Notes: generated from the sequence alone by a model not told the origin. A DNA stretch of 11,043 nucleotides from CAZSTA01 sp964609495 [NCBI: uncultured bacterium] (GCA_964609495.1 CAZSTA010000119.1:1-11043), one strand, 5' to 3'. Positions 1 through 7,262 are shown, counted from the stretch's first letter. Translations and numbers: made by a program.

Positions 1-374
1 AGACTCAAGTGGCTCAGGTGAAGAAATTACCCGCGGGAAGTTACATAAGCTATGGTTGCACCTACCGCACTGATAAACCCTCGAAGATAGCGGTCCTTCC
101 TGTCGGTTATGGGGACGGATTTCGGGGGGCTCCTGCTAATTGGAAAGAGGTTTTAGTAAGAGGAAGGAGAGCACCGATTGTCGGTGTCGTCTGTATGGAT
201 CAATGTATGATCGATGTAACTGATATCCCAGGAGTTCGGCAAGGTGATGAGGTAGTGCTTATAGGAGAGCAAGGAGAGGAGAGGATAACGGTTGATGAGG
301 TGGCAAAGAGATTGGGAACTATCAATTTTGAAGTGGTAGCCGAGATATTGGCAAGAGTGCCGAGAGTCTGGTAA
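1..374 (+). CDS. alr: Alanine racemase, C-terminal part (5' end outside window)
   Basis: Alanine racemase is a cytoplasmic PLP enzyme that interconverts L- and D-alanine for peptidoglycan synthesis. Only about the last third is present: the reading frame is open from position 3 to the TAA at 372-374, and the GTG at position 9 is an internal codon, not the start. The visible part is the C-terminal beta-domain. The segment ISYGCTYRT carries the Tyr that in the family acts as catalytic base (Tyr265 of the Geobacillus enzyme). VVCMDQCMIDV is the conserved Met-Asp-Gln substrate/carboxylate region, and AVLPVGYGDG is also typical. The PLP-lysine lies upstream of the window. A strong terminator follows 33 bp after the stop, so this gene ends its own transcription unit. 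Identification is very secure. Confidence 0.95.
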   Translation, partial: TQVAQVKKLPAGSYISYGCTYRTDKPSKIAVLPVGYGDGFRGAPANWKEVLVRGRRAPIVGVVCMDQCMIDVTDIPGVRQGDEVVLIGEQGEERITVDEVAKRLGTINFEVVAEILARVPRVW

Positions 375-406
375 TTAATCTGATTTCATAATATATATCG
401 TTACAT

Positions 407-436
407 GAGAGCTCTAAAAGAGAAGAGCTCTCTTTT
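407..436 (+). terminator. Rho-independent terminator after alr
   Basis: A perfect 9-bp stem (GAGAGCTCT at 407-415 with AGAGCTCTC at 424-432) with an 8-nt A/G loop is followed directly by TTTT (433-436). It sits 33 bp after the alr stop. An alternative pairing of AAAAGAG (416-422) with CTCTTTT (430-436) is possible but less terminator-like. Confidence 0.8.
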
Positions 437-493
437 AATTTCCGAATGTAAGCATGTAGAATATTGTGCTAGCGGTTTCGAACTCCCTTAAAT

Positions 494-529
494 CACCCTC
501 CCCTAGCCCCTCCCGTCAAGGGAGGGGGA
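494..529 (-). repeat. REP-like GC-rich palindromic repeat, copy 1 (inverted)
   Basis: This 36-bp copy reads, on the minus strand, like the copies at 557-595 and 7216-7254. Its own hairpin pairs CCCCTCCC (507-514) with GGGAGGGG (520-527) around the 5-nt loop GTCAA. Together with the opposed copy 2 it can fold into one long hairpin with a 27-nt spacer (530-556). That pair layout resembles REPIN-type doublets. Confidence 0.75.
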
Positions 530-556
530 ACTGAAGAGATCGAGCTTATCTCGTGT

Positions 557-595
557 TCCCTCTCCCCTCATGGGAGAGGGCCAGGGTGAGGGGGA
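557..595 (+). repeat. REP-like GC-rich palindromic repeat, copy 2
   Basis: The copy starts with a 9-bp perfect stem, CCCTCTCCC (558-566) and GGGAGAGGG (572-580), with a 5-nt loop. A CCAGGGTGAGGGGGA tail follows. It differs from copy 3 at 7216 by only a few bases, and the two share the flank TGTTCCCTCTCCCCT. This repeat type is scattered through many bacterial genomes and often gives spurious translations rich in PLPLWERARVRG. Confidence 0.85.
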
Positions 596-722
596 GAATC
601 ATATTCCTCAGTACAAAGTTTTACATGCTTCGTTTCCGAATAGATTCTAGAGATATATAATTCTTCTAGGTTGTAATATTAGAGAGTTTAACTATAAATA
701 TAAGTAAGGAGTTCGTAATAAT

Positions 723-751
723 TTGACAAATAATCCCAATTAGGCTATAAT
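723..751 (+). promoter_or_regulatory. Consensus sigma70-type promoter for the nuclease-to-ruvX operon
   Basis: TTGACA at 723-728 and TATAAT at 746-751 are separated by exactly 17 bp, so both boxes match the housekeeping consensus perfectly. Transcription would begin near 757-759 and leave a leader of about 65 nt before the first gene. The adjoining upstream DNA (about 645-722) is AT-rich and could help as an UP-type element, which is an inference. No operator palindrome is evident over the boxes. Confidence 0.85.
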
Positions 752-823
752 CTACATAGGAGATTAACAATTTTAACCTAATAACGAAATGAGAGTATCT
801 AGCTCATTACCTCGGACAGGGAG

Positions 824-1612
824 GTGGTTCGAATTATCCTTTCTTACTCCAAGATAAACACTTACTCTAAATGCCCTTTCAAATTTAGATTATCATACAT
901 AGATAAGATACCCTCCTCTCCTAAACCTTATCACAAGTTGGGGAATATTCTCCATAGCGCTCTTAGAAGCTATTATGAGTATAGATTAAGCTCGATCGGT
1001 AATCAGTCCCCTAGCTTAGATTATATGCTAGAGGAGTATAGGGAGAGTTGGGGAGATATAAGAGAAGGGGATGAGAAGCATTACCAGAAAGGCTTGGATA
1101 TCCTTACCGAATATTACTACAAGAACGTTGATTCCGAAGCGGTCCCTTATTACATAGAACAACCTTTCAATATAGTCGTAGCAGGAGTGAATATCATAGG
1201 TAGCTTCGATAGAGTGGATAAGCTGGAAGGATATGAACAGTATGAGATCATAGATTATAAGAGTAGCAAGACTATGCTGACTCAGGAGGAGATAGATGAG
1301 GATATCCAACTCAGTATATATTACCTCGCCTTTCAAAGGATGACAGGAATATCTCCAGTTAAGCTAAACTTCTATTATCTTCGTCAGAATCAGGTACTCA
1401 GCACTTATAGAACTGATGACGAGATCAACGAGCTAGTGGAGGTGATTAGAGAGACGGTTTGGGGGATCTCCTATCGCCGTTTTGAACCCTGCGAGGGCGA
1501 GATGTGTCGTTACTGCGATTATAAGCAATATTGTCCCTTAAAGGCAGAGGACCCGCTCCCTGTAGAGGATACAGAAAGCAGGATTAAACAATTGGAATTT
1601 GGATATTATTAG
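824..1612 (+). CDS. PD-(D/E)XK nuclease, Cas4/AddB/RecB-like with Fe-S cysteines
   Basis: This is a 262-residue stand-alone nuclease of the RecB/AddB/Cas4 class, metal-dependent and probably acting on DNA ends or single strands. Visible motifs in order are: Cys17 after SYSKINTYSK; His44 in LGNILHSAL; Asp129 in GSFDRVD; Asp144 and Lys146 in EIIDYKSSK; and Gln162/Tyr166 in QLSIYY. The C-terminus has C228-x2-C231-x5-C237, with an extra Cys223. One N-terminal Cys plus C-x2-C-x5-C is the arrangement that holds a 4Fe-4S cluster in AddB and Cas4. No CRISPR array or cas gene is near, so a Cas4 role is not supported. The start is uncertain. GTG at 824 is the only standard start before the conserved SYSK, but the GGGAGG ribosome-binding sequence abuts it with no spacing; ATT at 833 would be 9 nt away. 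It is first in a six-gene operon. Confidence 0.85.
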   Translation: MVRIILSYSKINTYSKCPFKFRLSYIDKIPSSPKPYHKLGNILHSALRSYYEYRLSSIGNQSPSLDYMLEEYRESWGDIREGDEKHYQKGLDILTEYYYKNVDSEAVPYYIEQPFNIVVAGVNIIGSFDRVDKLEGYEQYEIIDYKSSKTMLTQEEIDEDIQLSIYYLAFQRMTGISPVKLNFYYLRQNQVLSTYRTDDEINELVEVIRETVWGISYRRFEPCEGEMCRYCDYKQYCPLKAEDPLPVEDTESRIKQLEFGYY

Positions 1613-1633
1613 ATCAAGAGAGATAAATTAGAG

Positions 1634-2107
1634 ATGTTACAGAAATATCATATAAAGTGTATTCTCTTGCTATCTTTATTCTCCATATTATTGACGACTT
1701 TAGGATGCCCTTCCCCTCAAATCAGAGCTGGTATTAGTTTCAGGTTAGTTGAGGCTAAGACCTGCCAAGATTTAAAGGACACTTTCCCCGCGACTCCTAT
1801 AGGAGAGACCGATACTTTTCTAACCACTGATGAGCAGGTAGTTATATGGCTAAAGTTTGAGAATATAGATAAGCCTCATATCCTAAGATGGAAGTGGTAT
1901 TCTCCTAATGGTGAGTTATACTATGATAGCGGCGATTTCATCACTAATGCCGAGGGAGGTTTTCATAAAATTAATTACTCCTGGATGCCAATTCTAATCG
2001 CTGGAGATAAAGCCTCTTCTTTGCCTGGCGAATGGAAAGTTCTAGTCTTCTTGGATGGGAATCTTAAAGTAACTAGAACCTTTAAGATCGTAGAGAATAA
2101 AATATAA
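1634..2107 (+). CDS. Small predicted lipoprotein, Ig-like C-terminal domain
   Basis: I do not recognise a named family. The 157-residue protein opens with a short basic stretch and a hydrophobic segment (about residues 9-24) ending LTTLGC, which reads as a lipobox with lipidated Cys25. Thr at -3 is less common than Leu. The mature part, from about residue 60, is strand-rich with spaced Trp/Tyr and Gly-Asp turns: WLKFENIDKPHILRWKW, SPNG, and PGEWKVLVFLDGN followed by TRTFKI. That pattern is common in small extracytoplasmic Ig/beta-sandwich domains of uncultured bacteria. A second cysteine, Cys44, could be free. The gene starts 21 bp after the nuclease stop and ends 15 bp before the HIT gene. 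Its envelope location does not obviously fit the DNA-related neighbours. The ribosome-binding site is weak. Confidence 0.7.
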   Translation: MLQKYHIKCILLLSLFSILLTTLGCPSPQIRAGISFRLVEAKTCQDLKDTFPATPIGETDTFLTTDEQVVIWLKFENIDKPHILRWKWYSPNGELYYDSGDFITNAEGGFHKINYSWMPILIAGDKASSLPGEWKVLVFLDGNLKVTRTFKIVENKI

Positions 2108-2122
2108 TATCGAGGTTATTAG

Positions 2123-2632
2123 ATGAGTTCAATATTGTGGGCGCCTTGGCGTATCGATTATATCCTGAGCGATAAACATAATGGTTGTCTCTTCTGTGAT
2201 AAATCTAAGGAGGACAATGATGAGGATAATCTAATCCTGCTCAGGAAGGATACCTGTTTAGTTATGATGAATCGTTATCCTTATAATAACGGTCATCTCC
2301 TTGTCGCTCCTTATCATCATATACCCAGTATAGAGGGACTGACTGTAGAGGAAATGACGGAGTTAATGGTAACGATTAAGGAGTGTATAGAATTGCTAAG
2401 AAGGGTTATGAGCCCTGAGGGATTCAATATCGGAATGAATATCGGGAAGGTGGCCGGAGCAGGGATAGCTGGTCACTGCCATTTTCATATAGTTCCCAGA
2501 TGGAATGGTGATACCAACTTTATGCCGGTTTTAGCTGATGCAAGGGTTATGCCGGAGTATCTTAGAGCGACCTATAAGAAATTGAAAGAGGGGTTATCTT
2601 TTGGCACAGGTGAGAAGCGAACAGGAGGATAG
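2123..2632 (+). CDS. HIT-family hydrolase / Ap4A phosphorylase-like protein
   Basis: This 169-residue cytoplasmic protein belongs to the histidine triad superfamily, which cleaves or transfers nucleotidyl groups. The signature H118-C-H120-F-H122-I-V-P is intact, preceded by the Gly-rich AGAGIAG loop; the middle His is the family nucleophile. The N-terminal WAPWR motif and the C22-x2-C25 pair point to the bacterial ATP adenylyltransferase/Ap4A phosphorylase-like subgroup, in which the cysteines help bind zinc. MNRYPYNNGHLLV is the other conserved block. A likely substrate is diadenosine tetraphosphate or a related dinucleotide, inferred from the subgroup. GAGG lies 8 nt before ATG 2123. The 3' end overlaps the pcrA start by 32 bp in another frame, which suggests translational coupling. 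Confidence 0.93.
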   Translation: MSSILWAPWRIDYILSDKHNGCLFCDKSKEDNDEDNLILLRKDTCLVMMNRYPYNNGHLLVAPYHHIPSIEGLTVEEMTELMVTIKECIELLRRVMSPEGFNIGMNIGKVAGAGIAGHCHFHIVPRWNGDTNFMPVLADARVMPEYLRATYKKLKEGLSFGTGEKRTGG

Positions 2633-4766
2633 GATATTAAGAGAGCTTAATCCTACTCAAAGAGAAGCGGTAACTTTTGAGCAGGGACCACTATTGATCT
2701 TGGCCGGAGCTGGTAGCGGTAAAACGAGGGTATTAGTTCATCGTCTAGCTTACCTTATTAAATACAGGGGAATTTCCCCCTGGAATATATTAGCTGTTAC
2801 CTTCACCAATAAAGCCGCTGATGAGATGAAGCAGAGGGCGGAGAGATTGCTAGGATATAGCGTCCAAAATCTTTGGGTGAGGACCTTCCACTCCGCATGT
2901 GTGCGAATTCTACGCTATGAGGCGGAGAGGATCGGCTTTCCGCGAGACTTCGCTATCTACGATGCTTCCGACCAATTGACTTTGATTAGAGAATGCCTTA
3001 GAGAGCTAAATTATGATGAGAAGCGATTCTATCCGCGTGCTGTCCTCTCCTATATAAGCCAAGCTAAGAGCGAGTTATTTGGTGTTCAGGAGTTCACCGA
3101 GGCTAAATCGGATAATTTCTTCGAGGGAATCGTAGCTAAGGTTTATGCTCTCTATCAGGATAAATTATGGCAAAGTTCGGCGATGGATTTCGACGATCTG
3201 ATTATGATGACAGTTAAGCTCTGGCGAGATAATCCAGATGTTTTAGATTACTATCAGGAGAAGTTCAGATATATCTTGATAGATGAGTATCAGGATACCA
3301 ATCATGCTCAATATGTATTAGTGAAGCTTTTGGCGGAGAAATATAGGAATCTATGTGTAGTTGGCGATCCAGACCAGAGCATATATGCCTTTCGCGGGGC
3401 AGATATACGCAATATCCTCGATTTCGAGAAGGATTATCCCGAGGCGAAGGTGATCAGGCTCGAACAAAATTATCGTTCCACTAAAAATATCTTAGCGGCG
3501 GCTAGTGAAGTGGTTAAAAATAATATCAATAGGAAAGAGAAAACCTTGTGGACTGAAAATGAGGAGGGAGATCTCACCCTTTATGCTCAACTGAGCAATG
3601 GTATGGAGGAGGCTACTTTTATCTCCGAACAGATAGAGGATCTATATCTTAAAGGGGACAGGAGATATAACGACTTTGTGACCCTCTATCGAACGAATGC
3701 TCAATCCCGCACTTTCGAGGAGGTATTCTCCAGAAGAGGTCTTCCCTACCGAATAGTAGGTAGCCTTGGTTTCTACGAACGCAAGGAGATCAAGGATATA
3801 ATAGCTTATTTGAGGATAATCGCTAATACTTCCAATTCGGTGAGCTTAAAGAGGATAATTAATGTTCCCTCTCGTCATATTGGAGAAGTTACTATTCGGG
3901 GGTTGGAGGATTTCACTTCGAGACAGGGGAAGCCTTTATACGAGGCCCTTCGATATTTAGATGATATAGAAGAGATAAGACCTATGCAACGAAGAGCGTT
4001 GAAGAGATTTCGAGAGATGATCGAGGAATTTAGAAGATGCAAGGATACTCTTAATATAAATCAGTTGCTCTCTATGATCCTCGATAAGACTGGCTATATC
4101 TCTATGTTAGAGGAGGAGGGAACAGTTCAAGCTGAGACCAGAATCGAGAACTTGAAGGAGCTACTAACTGTTACTCAGGAGTTTGCCGCCGAATCGGAGG
4201 GAGATTTAGACTCATTCTTAGAAAGAGTCTCTTTAACCTCGAATGTGGAGAGGGTGCAGGGCGAAGAGTTAGAGGATGCTGTAACCTTGATGACTTTGCA
4301 CTGTGCTAAAGGGTTGGAGTTTCCAGTTGTTTTCATCACTGGTATGGAGGAGGGGTTATTCCCGCACTCTCGATCTTTGAGCAATGAGAACGAGTTGGAG
4401 GAAGAGAGAAGGTTGTGCTATGTGGGAATGACTAGGGCTAAGAAGAAGCTCTATCTTACCTCTGCCTTCCACCGCTTGAGCTTTGGAAACACGATATTCA
4501 ATGCCAAATCTCGCTTTCTCTCCGAGATCCCTGAGCATCTCCTGGGAGATCTGTTAGCTCAAGGTGAGGAAACTACAGAAGATGAGGAAGAATTTTCAGG
4601 GATAATATATAAGGCGGGGGATAAGGTTAGACATCCCTCCTGGGGGATAGGGACGATCGTCAGTCGATCTGGATATGGAGATAATGCGGAGGTCAAGGTT
4701 ATCTTCTCCCAGGGAAATTTAAAGAGATTATTGCTCAAATATGCTCCTTTAGAAAAAGTCGATTAG
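2601..4766 (+). CDS. pcrA: ATP-dependent DNA helicase PcrA/UvrD
   Basis: This SF1A 3'-5' helicase acts in nucleotide excision repair, replication restart, removal of RecA filaments and RNA polymerase backtracking. All motifs are present across 721 residues: Q-motif LNPTQREAV (16-24), Walker A AGAGSGKT (35-42), Ia AVTFTNKAADEM, Ib TFHSA, II IDEYQDT (227-233), III VGDPDQSIYAFRGAD (254-268), IV LEQNYRS (287-293), V LHCAKGLEF (566-574) and VI YVGMTRAKK (607-615). The C-terminal domain GDKVRHPSWGIGTIV (673-687) is the Tudor-like RNA-polymerase-binding module typical of PcrA. The length is normal. The start is TTG 2601 with AGAGGGG 7 nt upstream, inside the HIT gene; GTG 2610 is an alternative. The stop is 2 bp before the methyltransferase ATG. 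Confidence 0.97.
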   Translation: MAQVRSEQEDRILRELNPTQREAVTFEQGPLLILAGAGSGKTRVLVHRLAYLIKYRGISPWNILAVTFTNKAADEMKQRAERLLGYSVQNLWVRTFHSACVRILRYEAERIGFPRDFAIYDASDQLTLIRECLRELNYDEKRFYPRAVLSYISQAKSELFGVQEFTEAKSDNFFEGIVAKVYALYQDKLWQSSAMDFDDLIMMTVKLWRDNPDVLDYYQEKFRYILIDEYQDTNHAQYVLVKLLAEKYRNLCVVGDPDQSIYAFRGADIRNILDFEKDYPEAKVIRLEQNYRSTKNILAAASEVVKNNINRKEKTLWTENEEGDLTLYAQLSNGMEEATFISEQIEDLYLKGDRRYNDFVTLYRTNAQSRTFEEVFSRRGLPYRIVGSLGFYERKEIKDIIAYLRIIANTSNSVSLKRIINVPSRHIGEVTIRGLEDFTSRQGKPLYEALRYLDDIEEIRPMQRRALKRFREMIEEFRRCKDTLNINQLLSMILDKTGYISMLEEEGTVQAETRIENLKELLTVTQEFAAESEGDLDSFLERVSLTSNVERVQGEELEDAVTLMTLHCAKGLEFPVVFITGMEEGLFPHSRSLSNENELEEERRLCYVGMTRAKKKLYLTSAFHRLSFGNTIFNAKSRFLSEIPEHLLGDLLAQGEETTEDEEEFSGIIYKAGDKVRHPSWGIGTIVSRSGYGDNAEVKVIFSQGNLKRLLLKYAPLEKVD

Positions 4767-4768
4767 CT

Positions 4769-7201
4769 ATGATCAATGATTTTGGAGGCAGTTCCTCCCT
4801 TGCTAGACGTTTCATAGGCGATATTTACAATATACTTGTTAATATCTCCGCTCCCGAGATAGAAGTTGCCTATCAGAGATGGAAGAGATCTAGTGAGAGG
4901 ATATATGGGAGTAAACTCGATGTTCTTCAAACCTTGAGTGAAGATTATATTCCCGATGAGAAGCCACTCGACTTCAGCTTTTTGCTCTTCGCTCTTCAAA
5001 CTTACTATGCGATCCTGCTCAAATTCATCGCGGTTGACATAGCCTCTCATATCTACAACGAGCCTTCTTTGAGTTATCATCATAATGATGATCACTCAAC
5101 TTGGACAGATGAGCTATTATCCCTGACCGATAGCGAATTGAGGGACGATCTGCTATCTCTGGAGGAAGAAGGTTTACTTAATCAGCTAGGCATAGTTCAA
5201 GATCCTGAAGAGCGACTATTCTCTTGGTATCTGAAGAATAATTACGGTAATGAGCTATGCGATAATTTGAGAGAGGTGATAGCAAAGCTCGGAGAGTATG
5301 AATTAGTCCCTTTAATAGATAATCCAAGGGATCTCTTAAAGGGATTATATCACGATCTTTTTCCTCGCTCTATCCGTCATAAGCTAGGAGAATATTATAC
5401 CCCCGATTGGCTAGCCGAATTAGCTCTGAACGAATTGGAGTATGATGGCGATCCTCATAAACGAATATTAGACCCAGCGGCGGGATCGGGGACGTTTGTA
5501 ATTGCCTCTATTCTGAGAGCGAAGGATTACGCCGAGAGAGAAGGGATAGCTCAAGAGGAAGCTCTAAATCTCATATTAGAAAATATAGTCTGTTTCGATC
5601 TCAATCCTCTAGCAGTATTGATGAGTCGAGTAAATTATCTTCTCGCTTTAGGGCGAGAATTATTTTTATTAGGGAGAAAAATTGAAATACCGGTTTATCT
5701 ATGTGATCCCATATTATCTTCTCACTTTAAGAGAGAAGCTAATTCCTTCGCCGAAGTTGACTCCGAGTCATTCGATTACATAGCAGGAAATCCTCCCTGG
5801 GTGAATTGGGAAGATCTCCCCGATGATTACAAGAGATCGACCAAAGAGATATGGGATAAATATGGTATATTCTCTCATAGCGGACTTAGGGCTAGATTAG
5901 GAGGCTCTAAAGATGATATAGCGATACTTATGACCTATGTAGCGATAGAGCGTTATTTGAAGAGGAAGGGAAAACTTGGCTTCGTAATAACTCGCTCCTT
6001 ATTTAAGACGAAAGGTGGAGGAGAAGGATTCAGAAAGTTCAAGATAACGGATAAAACCCCCATAAGAGTTATTAAGGTGGATGATTTGAGCGAGCTTAAA
6101 CCTTTCGAGGGGGCAAATAACAGGGTCGCTCTGTTTATATGTAGCAAGGGAGAAGCCACTCGATATCCCGTCCCCTATACTTTATGGAGGAGAAGAGATG
6201 GGATATCTATAGATCCTTCATATTCTCTCGAAGAAGTTATCGGACTAACGGATAGAGTGAAACTTGAAGCAAAACCGGTGGATGATTATACTTCACCTTG
6301 GATCACAACTAAGAGTAGTTTTTTTGATCTATTAGAGAGGATGGGAGGAAAGACCGAATATAGAGCTAGAGAAGGGGTAAATACTGGGGGAGCGAATGGG
6401 GTATATTGGATCGAGATCGTGGATGGAGATGATCGATTACTCGTAGAAAATCTCGATCATATAGGGAGGAAGAAGATCCAGAAGTATCGAGATAGGGTAG
6501 AGAAAGATCTTGTCTATCCCCTTCTCCGAGGAAGGAATATCTCTCGCTGGAGGTCGAGTTATTCCTGTTATATAATTATCCCTTGTGATCCTGACGAACC
6601 AAAATTAAGGTTCGCTTCCGCTGAGATGAGCCTGAGATTTCCCAGGACTTACTCGTATCTTTCCCACTTTAAAGATATATTGCTATCGAGAAAATCTAGC
6701 TCTATCCCGAAAAATCCCTTCTATTCTCTTTTCGGGCTTGGTCCCTATACTTTCTCTCCCTATAAGGTTGTTTGGAGGGCTTTATACAAGGAGATTGCAG
6801 CGGTAGTAGTATCAAAGAGGGAGGATCGATTTCTATCTGCCAGATATATTATCCCCGAGCATAATGTTATGTTCATCCCTCTTTGGAATGAGGATGAAGC
6901 CCATTATCTCTGTGCGATATTGAACTCATCCTTAGTTAATTTTGCTATGCGGAGTTATGCCCCTCTGTTCTATTCGACTCACCTCCTCTCCTATCTAAGG
7001 ATACCTAAATATGATCCTGAACTTCGTCTTCATCGAGAGTTATCCTCTCTTTCCTCGAAAGCTCACCTCAACTCCGAGGAAGACGATGAGTTAAGGCATA
7101 TACAAGAGGAATTAGATCTTGTGATATGTAAGCTGTGGAATGTGAAAAAGGGAGAGTTATCCGAAGTTAAGGAGTATCTAAAAGAAATGGTGATTAACTA
7201 G
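4769..7201 (+). CDS. N6-adenine DNA methyltransferase, TaqI/Eco57I-like, apparently solitary
   Basis: This 810-residue gamma-class adenine methyltransferase transfers methyl from S-adenosylmethionine to the N6 of adenine in a specific DNA site. Motif X-like GEYYTPDWL is at 207-215, motif I DPAAGSGTF (SAM binding) at 235-243, the acidic FDLNP block at 276-280, and catalytic motif IV NPPW at 341-344. The segment LVYPLLRGRNISRW (581-594) and the following region look like a TaqI-type target-recognition domain. Residues 1-200 are mostly helical and show no PD-(D/E)XK signature, so a built-in type IIG endonuclease is not apparent. Related folds occur in BREX PglX (usually longer) and DISARM methyltransferases, but no partner genes are in the window. 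Translation is probably coupled to pcrA, whose stop is 2 bp upstream; no good ribosome-binding site is seen. Confidence 0.88.
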   Translation: MINDFGGSSSLARRFIGDIYNILVNISAPEIEVAYQRWKRSSERIYGSKLDVLQTLSEDYIPDEKPLDFSFLLFALQTYYAILLKFIAVDIASHIYNEPSLSYHHNDDHSTWTDELLSLTDSELRDDLLSLEEEGLLNQLGIVQDPEERLFSWYLKNNYGNELCDNLREVIAKLGEYELVPLIDNPRDLLKGLYHDLFPRSIRHKLGEYYTPDWLAELALNELEYDGDPHKRILDPAAGSGTFVIASILRAKDYAEREGIAQEEALNLILENIVCFDLNPLAVLMSRVNYLLALGRELFLLGRKIEIPVYLCDPILSSHFKREANSFAEVDSESFDYIAGNPPWVNWEDLPDDYKRSTKEIWDKYGIFSHSGLRARLGGSKDDIAILMTYVAIERYLKRKGKLGFVITRSLFKTKGGGEGFRKFKITDKTPIRVIKVDDLSELKPFEGANNRVALFICSKGEATRYPVPYTLWRRRDGISIDPSYSLEEVIGLTDRVKLEAKPVDDYTSPWITTKSSFFDLLERMGGKTEYRAREGVNTGGANGVYWIEIVDGDDRLLVENLDHIGRKKIQKYRDRVEKDLVYPLLRGRNISRWRSSYSCYIIIPCDPDEPKLRFASAEMSLRFPRTYSYLSHFKDILLSRKSSSIPKNPFYSLFGLGPYTFSPYKVVWRALYKEIAAVVVSKREDRFLSARYIIPEHNVMFIPLWNEDEAHYLCAILNSSLVNFAMRSYAPLFYSTHLLSYLRIPKYDPELRLHRELSSLSSKAHLNSEEDDELRHIQEELDLVICKLWNVKKGELSEVKEYLKEMVIN

Positions 7202-7215
7202 TTCTATCTCAATGT

Positions 7216-7254
7216 TCCCTCTCCCCTTGTGGGAGAGGGCTAGGGTGAGGGGGA
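7216..7254 (+). repeat. REP-like GC-rich palindromic repeat, copy 3, upstream of ruvX
   Basis: The perfect 9-bp hairpin CCCTCTCCC (7217-7225) / GGGAGAGGG (7231-7239) has a 5-nt loop and is followed by CTAGGGTGAGGGGGA. The copy nearly fills the 61-bp gap between the methyltransferase and ruvX. An open frame from ATG 7212 through this repeat gives only the usual repeat-derived peptide and is not taken as part of RuvX. The hairpin sits inside the operon and could modify mRNA stability between the two genes. Confidence 0.88.
7247..7253 (+). promoter_or_regulatory. Ribosome-binding site of ruvX formed by repeat copy 3
   Basis: GAGGGGG ends 9 nt before ATG 7263 and is the only good Shine-Dalgarno match near that start. 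It is the 3' tail of the REP-like repeat. It supports 7263 over the upstream ATG at 7212, which would translate the repeat. Confidence 0.65.
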
Positions 7255-7262
7255 AAGCTAAA

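Larger units (their letters stand above)
448..632. mobile_element. MITE-like element with terminal inverted repeats
   Basis: Positions 450-470 and 610-630 form an imperfect terminal inverted repeat, 17 of 21 matching, both beginning AAGCATGTA when read inward. Two bases outside each arm lies TTTCCGAAT, at 439-447 and 633-641, in direct orientation, as expected of a 9-bp target-site duplication. The interior is non-coding and carries two oppositely oriented REP-like hairpins. The element is 185 bp, a usual size for a non-autonomous insertion moved in trans by a transposase. One caution: TTTCCGAAT is almost palindromic, so the outer repeat could partly be read as an extension of the inverted repeats. 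No transposase gene is in the window, and the family is unknown. Confidence 0.6.

Noticed and set aside
789-860. tRNA-like look: TAGCTCA followed by GGTTCGAAT
   Set aside because: The T-arm stem does not pair (GGTGG against TATCC has mismatches), there is no proper acceptor or anticodon arm, and the sequence runs into the nuclease gene.
1028-1336. Minus-strand open frame opposite the nuclease
   Set aside because: It is the antisense shadow of the conserved nuclease motifs, with no ribosome site or family features.
824-1612. Cas4 of a CRISPR system
   Set aside because: The motifs are compatible, but there are no direct-repeat arrays or other cas genes in the window; AddB/RecB-like nuclease is the safer name.
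4769-7201. BREX PglX or DISARM methyltransferase
   Set aside because: No other BREX or DISARM component is present, and the protein is shorter than usual PglX.
7212-7262. N-terminal extension of RuvX from ATG 7212
   Set aside because: It is a translation of the REP-like repeat; RuvX homologues begin at the MRIMGLDFG position, and the Shine-Dalgarno match favours 7263.
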